From contig NZ_FNGS01000003.1 of the NCBI RefSeq assembly GCF_900103285.1, positions 671,997 to 735,996 on the forward strand: a stretch of 64,000 nt of DNA, written 5' to 3'. Position 1 is the first letter of the stretch; each line of letters begins with the position of its first letter. Source of the stretch: Siphonobacter aquaeclarae. Its GTDB lineage: Bacteria; Bacteroidota; Bacteroidia; Cytophagales; Spirosomataceae. Position numbers and translations under genes: made by a program. The notes beneath the pieces are model-generated. The model was not told the origin of the DNA, did no database searches, and saw only the letters and a program-made list of their open reading frames with translations. Positions 59,942 to 64,000 of this stretch are shown in pieces.

Positions 59942-61198
59942 TTATTTTCGGGTGGTATCGGGCTGGATGGGGATGGTATCCTGGGCTACGGCCGTCGGTG
60001 CTTCTTTGCCGGCAGGTGTCCCGTTCTGAAGTACGGCAACCCGCTGCAAAACTTTCGGAACACAGCTGCAATCACTTACATCTGCAGGCCTGGCGACGGC
60101 CGGGTTGGCTTTCACCTTCCTGCATTCGTCCAATACCTCCTGATAATAAACAAGCGACATCCGCTTGTCCCGCGTCTCCAGCAGCTGGCCGAGCCGGTAG
60201 GCGGCCTTGGGTCTTTTGTATCGGGTATACACATCCTGGAGCGTCCGGATCGCCGCCTGAATACCTGACGGCTGCAGAATCATCGCTTCTACCTGGCCCA
60301 TACGGTAATCCGGTACCCGTACGGAGGCAATATCGATGGCTGCCTCCCAATGTGAAAAGGCACTTTCTCCCGGCTGGGGCAGATCTTTCCGTTCCAGCAG
60401 CAGGAGAGCCGTTGCCATACCGGCGTGATCCGTTTCGGTTTCTTCGAGATCAAGCAATCGCTGAAACGTACGCACAGACGCATGTAAACTATCAATATGG
60501 TAGTACGCAACACCGAGCAGCCGCTGAAAATAGGACGACGTATCGCCGAGGGCCATGGTTCTGCGAACCGTCTCAACCAGGCCCGCATGCGCATCCTGCC
60601 GGTACTGAAGCCGGGCCTGAAGCTGAAGCATCCGGATGGAATTGCTGTCGAGCTCCATTCCCCGCCGGATATAGGGGATAGCTTCTTTGTGCCTGCCGGT
60701 TTCCAGCAGAATCCGGGCGCTTTCTGCCAGTGCTTCCTGATCGTCCGGGTTTCGTTGCAGGGCCTTTTGGTAGTATGGCAACGCTTTTTCGCGGGCACCC
60801 ATCCGGACGGTCTGATACCCTGCCTGCCGGTAATAGAAACCGTTTGTCGAATCAAGGTGGATCAGGTGCTGGTAGTACCCGAAGGCTTTTACATACTGGA
60901 AGTCTTTTTCGGCGATAAGTGCGAGTTGGTTCAACGCGTCAGGCTGGTCCGGGGTGCTTTGGAGAATGGTTTCATAGACGCCTTTCGCCGCCGACCACTG
61001 CCCCAACCGCTGCCGTACGCTTCCCAGTTGGAGCCAGACAGCCTTGCTGGTATCTTTTTCGGCCAGTTTCTGAAGGATAGTCGCCGAGCGGGTGTAGTCG
61101 CCCCGGCGGATCAGTTCCTGGGCTTCTGTCCAGGGATCTGTTTGTGCGGCGGCTGGTACGGCCAGCCCCAGCAACAAAAACAGGCAGCGGATTCTCAT
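59942..61198 (-). CDS. Secreted TPR-repeat protein
   Basis: This 418-residue protein has a signal peptide (LLGLAVPAAAQTD). Tandem TPR helices run from about 22 to 260 (AEKDTSKAVWLQLGSVRQRL, LNQLALIAEKDFQYVKAFGY, ALPYYQKALQRNPDDQEALA, EAIPYIRRGMELDSNSIRML). A Pro/Thr-rich tail follows. It probably acts as a periplasmic scaffold. Its ATG overlaps the preceding TonB-domain gene by one base (TGATG), so it is translated with it. Confidence 0.88.
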   Translation of the reverse strand: MRIRCLFLLLGLAVPAAAQTDPWTEAQELIRRGDYTRSATILQKLAEKDTSKAVWLQLGSVRQRLGQWSAAKGVYETILQSTPDQPDALNQLALIAEKDFQYVKAFGYYQHLIHLDSTNGFYYRQAGYQTVRMGAREKALPYYQKALQRNPDDQEALAESARILLETGRHKEAIPYIRRGMELDSNSIRMLQLQARLQYRQDAHAGLVETVRRTMALGDTSSYFQRLLGVAYYHIDSLHASVRTFQRLLDLEETETDHAGMATALLLLERKDLPQPGESAFSHWEAAIDIASVRVPDYRMGQVEAMILQPSGIQAAIRTLQDVYTRYKRPKAAYRLGQLLETRDKRMSLVYYQEVLDECRKVKANPAVARPADVSDCSCVPKVLQRVAVLQNGTPAGKEAPTAVAQDTIPIQPDTTRK

Positions 61199-61575
61199 CA
61201 GAAACGAACGATCAGGTTGAACAAACTGGCTACTTCATTGCCTTTGTTGCGGGCGGGTTGCCACACTGGCATCTCCCGGATAACCCGGACGGCTTCTTCG
61301 TCGCACCCGAACCCGATGCCTTTGACAACGCTGACAGTGGAAACAGAACCGTCTTTTTCGATCACCATTTTCACGTATACATTCCCGTGGACATGGGCCC
61401 GTCGCGCGGGTACCGGACGTTTGGTGTTGGCTTCGAGGTAATCTTTCAGCGCCAGCGTACCGCCTGGGAAGGTCGCTACCTGCTGGACCACGGTATACAC
61501 GGAATCGATAGGAGCGCGGGGTACTTCAGGGGTTCCGGAAAGCGTCGCAGCGAGGCAAAAAGCAAGAAAAGTCAT
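61198..61575 (-). CDS. Stand-alone TonB C-terminal domain protein
   Basis: This 125-residue protein has a short hydrophobic N-terminus (MTFLAFCLAATLSGTP) and a single TonB C-terminal domain: QQVATFPGGTLALKDYLEAN, GNVYVKMVIEKDGSVSTVSV and GIGFGCDEEAVRVIREMPVW. The proline-rich spacer and the TonB cytoplasmic segment are missing, so it cannot work as a normal transducer by itself. It may be a soluble or anchored partner of the BlaR1-TonB protein or the TPR protein encoded on either side. Confidence 0.85.
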   Translation of the reverse strand: MTFLAFCLAATLSGTPEVPRAPIDSVYTVVQQVATFPGGTLALKDYLEANTKRPVPARRAHVHGNVYVKMVIEKDGSVSTVSVVKGIGFGCDEEAVRVIREMPVWQPARNKGNEVASLFNLIVRF

Positions 61576-61658
61576 GGTCGATAGGTTTAGCAGGAGACAT
61601 GGTTTTTCATGGCCCTTCCGGGAAAGAAGGGAAAACGTGGGTGGAACAAACAGCAGAA

Positions 61659-62885
61659 TTATTTTTTAGAATCGAGAACGAACGAAATGGGAAGGTTAAA
61701 ACGACTGCTCACTACCCGGCCCCTATGCATGGCCGGCTGCCATTTCGGGAATGACCGGATTACCTGCAAAGCCGCCGCATCGCATCCGAAGCCGATGCCT
61801 TTTATGACTTCCGGAGACGTAATCCGTCCGTCTTTTTCGATCGTGAACCGGAGAAATACCTTGCCTTCCACATGTGCCCGGATAGCGGCGTCCGGGTACT
61901 TCAGGTGCCGGCCCAGGAAGGTATAGAGCGCCTGGTCGCCGCCGGGGAACACCGCCTGCTTTTCGACAAGGGTATAAACCGTTTCCGGAACAGTATTCGC
62001 CACAATCCTGGGCGGAGTAAAGACCGTCTCTACTTTCCGTTCCATACTCGCGCTCGACAGAAACAGCATCGCGCCGAACAGCGGCAATACCATCAGGTAC
62101 CGGTATTGTACGGCGGCGGCCGACGGCCGTCGTTTCAGCATCGCGACCCGCTGTTTCAGCACTGAATGGTTGAAAAACCGGTGTGCCAGCTCTGATTGTA
62201 CCACGCCGAAATGCTGGGTAAAGAGCAGCATGGCATAATCGGCGCGGGAAGCTTCTTCCCGGCTCGCGACTTCGTCGGCCAGGTATTCGTGCAGCAGCCG
62301 GACGTCCCGCTTGAGGAAGTACACCACCGGATTGAACCAGTTGAACACGGCCACCAGCTCAAAGAAAATAACATCCGCCGAGTGCAGCTGCCGTACGTGA
62401 ACCCGCTCGTGCGCCTCGATGGTATGCCGGTTGGGCAGGTTCTTGCCGACAAAAAAGTGACTGAAGAACGCGTAGGCCTCGTTCGACCGTTTCAGGTGCC
62501 GGTAGTGAAACAACTGCCCCAGCTGCCGGAGCTGAAACGCGAACTTGCCGAGAAAAAAGAGAATACCGAACAGGTAAAAGACCGCCAGCAGGTGGCCCCA
62601 CATGACCGGATTTTCCGTTGCCTCGTTCCGGAAAGTATCCGGACGGATGAAGACCAGCTTCGGATTGTAAAATTGATAAAGCGTTTCGTTGAACTGCCGC
62701 GTTACGAGCCAGCTGCCTACCCAGTCCGACTGCATCACCGGAATGAAGAACGACAGGGCCGTTCCCGCCAGCAAAAAACTGCGGTTCTGCTGGTGAAAGG
62801 TCTCGTTCCGGAGAAGGAGCCGGTAAAAGGCGTAAAATCCGGCCAGGTACAGGTTGACCTGAAGAAGATAATGCAGCCAGTTCAT
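61659..62885 (-). CDS. BlaR1-like M56 metallopeptidase fused to TonB C-terminal domain
   Basis: This 408-residue protein has four membrane helices (about 5-25, 36-52, 97-115 and 270-285). The M56 peptidase domain has HERVH (159-163), and a further Glu (E176, or those of HEYLADE near 199-205) may complete the zinc site. The periplasmic C-terminus (about 305-408) is a TonB C-terminal domain (KQAVFPGGDQALYTFLGRHL, GKVFLRFTIEKDGRITSPEV, GIGFGCDAAALQVIRSFPKW) rather than a penicillin-binding sensor. It is expected to cleave the BlaI-type repressor encoded 33 nt upstream when it senses a signal. The signal is unknown and need not be a beta-lactam. Confidence 0.93.
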   Translation of the reverse strand: MNWLHYLLQVNLYLAGFYAFYRLLLRNETFHQQNRSFLLAGTALSFFIPVMQSDWVGSWLVTRQFNETLYQFYNPKLVFIRPDTFRNEATENPVMWGHLLAVFYLFGILFFLGKFAFQLRQLGQLFHYRHLKRSNEAYAFFSHFFVGKNLPNRHTIEAHERVHVRQLHSADVIFFELVAVFNWFNPVVYFLKRDVRLLHEYLADEVASREEASRADYAMLLFTQHFGVVQSELAHRFFNHSVLKQRVAMLKRRPSAAAVQYRYLMVLPLFGAMLFLSSASMERKVETVFTPPRIVANTVPETVYTLVEKQAVFPGGDQALYTFLGRHLKYPDAAIRAHVEGKVFLRFTIEKDGRITSPEVIKGIGFGCDAAALQVIRSFPKWQPAMHRGRVVSSRFNLPISFVLDSKK

Positions 62886-62918
62886 ACGAAATCCTCTTTT
62901 TGGGTGGATAGGAAAGGA

Positions 62919-63290
62919 CTACTCCTTTTTCATCTGCTCGATCATCTTCAGGATGTCGTCTGCCTCATTCAGTTCCACTTTCTTCTTCTTCATGAAAAAG
63001 GAAAAGAGGCTGCCGACGGAATTCCCGAAATAACCCTCCATTAGTTTCTCCGTCGCAAACGTACGGTACTGCTCCTTCGTAATCAGCGGATGATACTGGT
63101 GCGACTTGCCATAGGCAGTATGCCCGACAAAGCCCTTCTGCTCCAGAATACGGATGATCGTGGAAACGGTATTATACGCAGGCTTCGGTTCCGGCAGCCG
63201 GTCCAGGACGTCTTTCACAAAGCCCTTTTCCAGCCCCCAGAGTACGTGCATAATCTGCTCTTCAGCCCGGGTAAGTTCTTTTTCAACCAT
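62919..63290 (-). CDS. BlaI/MecI-family transcriptional repressor
   Basis: This 123-residue protein starts at MVEKELTRAEEQIM; the frame is open to 63344, but the extra residues are not typical. It has a winged-helix domain (ELTRAEEQIMHVLWGLEKGF, PEPKPAYNTVSTIIRILEQK, GFVGHTAYGKSHQYHPLI) and a helical dimerisation tail. It represses its own operon and is inactivated by the BlaR1-like peptidase encoded next. A perfectly placed operator lies in the promoter at 63376. Confidence 0.94.
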   Translation of the reverse strand: MVEKELTRAEEQIMHVLWGLEKGFVKDVLDRLPEPKPAYNTVSTIIRILEQKGFVGHTAYGKSHQYHPLITKEQYRTFATEKLMEGYFGNSVGSLFSFFMKKKKVELNEADDILKMIEQMKKE

Positions 63291-63367
63291 GGTCGTTTTG
63301 GTTTGGGACGGATACTTTCCCCGGGGACCAACCCGGTTCGGCAACCGTCACCGTCAGATATCTGTTT

Positions 63368-63397
63368 CAAAGATTAAACTAATATTTTAGTTTACAA
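63368..63397 (-). promoter_or_regulatory. Promoter of the BlaI-BlaR1-TonB operon
   Basis: On the minus strand, TTG (63397-63395), a 19-nt spacer and AATCTTTG (63375-63368, one mismatch to TAnnTTTG). Transcription should begin near 63361, about 70 nt before blaI. Confidence 0.65.
63376..63393. promoter_or_regulatory. BlaI-type operator within the promoter spacer
   Basis: The dyad AAACTA-ATATTT-TAGTTT fills the 19-nt spacer between the -33 and -7 boxes. A bound repressor would block RNA polymerase directly. The half-site differs from the classic TACA/TGTA core, as expected for a distant family member. Confidence 0.65.
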
Positions 63398-63445
63398 ACT
63401 ATTCCCTTCGTTTTTTTCGGGAAAAAAGAAAAAGAGAAACAGGTC

Positions 63446-63964
63446 TTATCCCGGTTGACTGAATACCCGGGAGCGGAGCCGTTCGACGTCTACACTACGC
63501 AGGTAGCGGGGGATATTCCGGAAGCGTTTATGAAAACCATAGCCGCCGTGTGTCATTTCATCAACGGCCTGATCTGCCGTCCATCCCTGAAATACCATGC
63601 GGTAGAGGGCCGAGACAACGCCCGTCCGGTCGGAGCCCTTCCAGCAGTGAATCAGGACGGGCCCCTGGCGACGGGCAATCAGCTGAAGGACCGCTACCAG
63701 GTCGTCTTCCTGCAAATGCCCCGCCCGCATCGACACCTGGTGCAGGATCAGACCGGTACCCTGTGCCCGGGGTTTGTCGCGCTCGCCGTCCCGCCGCAGG
63801 CTGATGACCTCGCGGATACCGGCTTTCTTCAGGACAGCAAAATCCGCCCGTCGCGGCTGTGCCGAGCGGTATACACTACTGTCAAGCTGATGGAAATTGG
63901 GTGTTTGGGAAAATGCCGCCAGCGGCAGCAGCAAAAGAGCCAGCAAAAACGGTTTCATCGCCAT
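63446..63964 (-). CDS. Secreted dual-specificity (tyrosine-type) phosphatase
   Basis: This 172-residue protein has a signal peptide (LLALLLLPLAAFSQ). The DSP/PTP fold is indicated by VYRSAQPRRADFAVLKKAGI, VISLRRDGE and the P-loop HCWKGSDRTG, giving C107 as nucleophile and R113. Relatives remove phosphate from proteins or small molecules outside the cytoplasm. A second ATG two codons in (63958) is an alternative start. It is encoded on the same strand as the BlaI operon, upstream of it, and is separately transcribed. Confidence 0.92.
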   Translation of the reverse strand: MAMKPFLLALLLLPLAAFSQTPNFHQLDSSVYRSAQPRRADFAVLKKAGIREVISLRRDGERDKPRAQGTGLILHQVSMRAGHLQEDDLVAVLQLIARRQGPVLIHCWKGSDRTGVVSALYRMVFQGWTADQAVDEMTHGGYGFHKRFRNIPRYLRSVDVERLRSRVFSQPG

Positions 63965-64000
63965 GCAAACGTGGTACGGAAGGGTAACACGAAACCGGCG

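Noticed and set aside
62919-63344. Beta-lactam resistance locus
   Set aside because: The BlaR1 homologue has a TonB domain instead of a penicillin-binding sensor and no beta-lactamase gene is nearby.

Overview
The window reads as chromosomal DNA of a Bacteroidota bacterium, most likely order Cytophagales. The evidence is three SusC/SusD outer-membrane pairs with ECF sigma factors and FecR anti-sigma factors, a type IX secretion (T9SS) C-terminal sorting domain, BlaR/TonB fusions, Bacteroidota-type promoters (TTG-N17-23-TAnnTTTG) and a 591-residue ribosomal protein S1. Family and genus cannot be settled from sequence alone. Most of the DNA is moderately GC-rich. Two segments (about 10205-13050 and 13680-15060) are visibly AT-rich.

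Layout. 1-10204: a FecR (5' end outside the window), SusC, SusD, a secreted glycosidase-like protein of unknown family and a DUF4932 protein. 10205-15064: a candidate accessory island. It holds a MazG-like nucleotide pyrophosphohydrolase overlapping a 742-residue GIY-YIG / DUF2075 helicase / S24 peptidase fusion, with its own promoter and terminator, then an XRE regulator, then an HNH endonuclease with a small partner gene, and it ends at tRNA-Pro. 15065-28010: M1 peptidase, TonB receptor with an IPT/TIG lipoprotein, another lipoprotein, rpsA, tRNA-Cys, purH. 28011-44190: a glycan locus (sigma, FecR, SusC, SusD, alginate-lyase-like T9SS cargo, GH97), converging on a cytoplasmic GH63-like glucosidase. 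44370-53263: DUF423 protein, SGNH hydrolase and a third sigma-FecR-SusC-SusD circuit. 53264-64000: rarA, a membrane protein / small membrane protein / NarL-type two-component operon, gamma-glutamylcyclotransferase, a CBM48 protein, a BlaI-BlaR1(TonB)-TonB-TPR-TonB cluster and a secreted DSP-like phosphatase.

How the genes work together. The three SusC proteins all carry an N-terminal STN-type signalling region, and two adjoin complete sigma/FecR pairs (the third lies next to the FecR cut by the window edge). Each locus therefore looks like a trans-envelope circuit in which substrate binding at SusCD frees the sigma factor. TonB proteins near the right end could energise such receptors.

The strongest candidate for a new system is the two-gene cassette at 10477-13031. 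The large protein appears to have intact nuclease, ATPase and self-cleaving peptidase residues, with an Ala-Gly bond placed as in LexA/UmuD. This suggests a damage- or phage-responsive nuclease-helicase controlled by autoproteolysis and paired with a nucleotide-cleaving enzyme. Also notable are intergenic palindromes built from 9-nt TCTGTG units, a BlaI-type operator that fills a promoter spacer, and a 24-bp direct repeat around a terminator.
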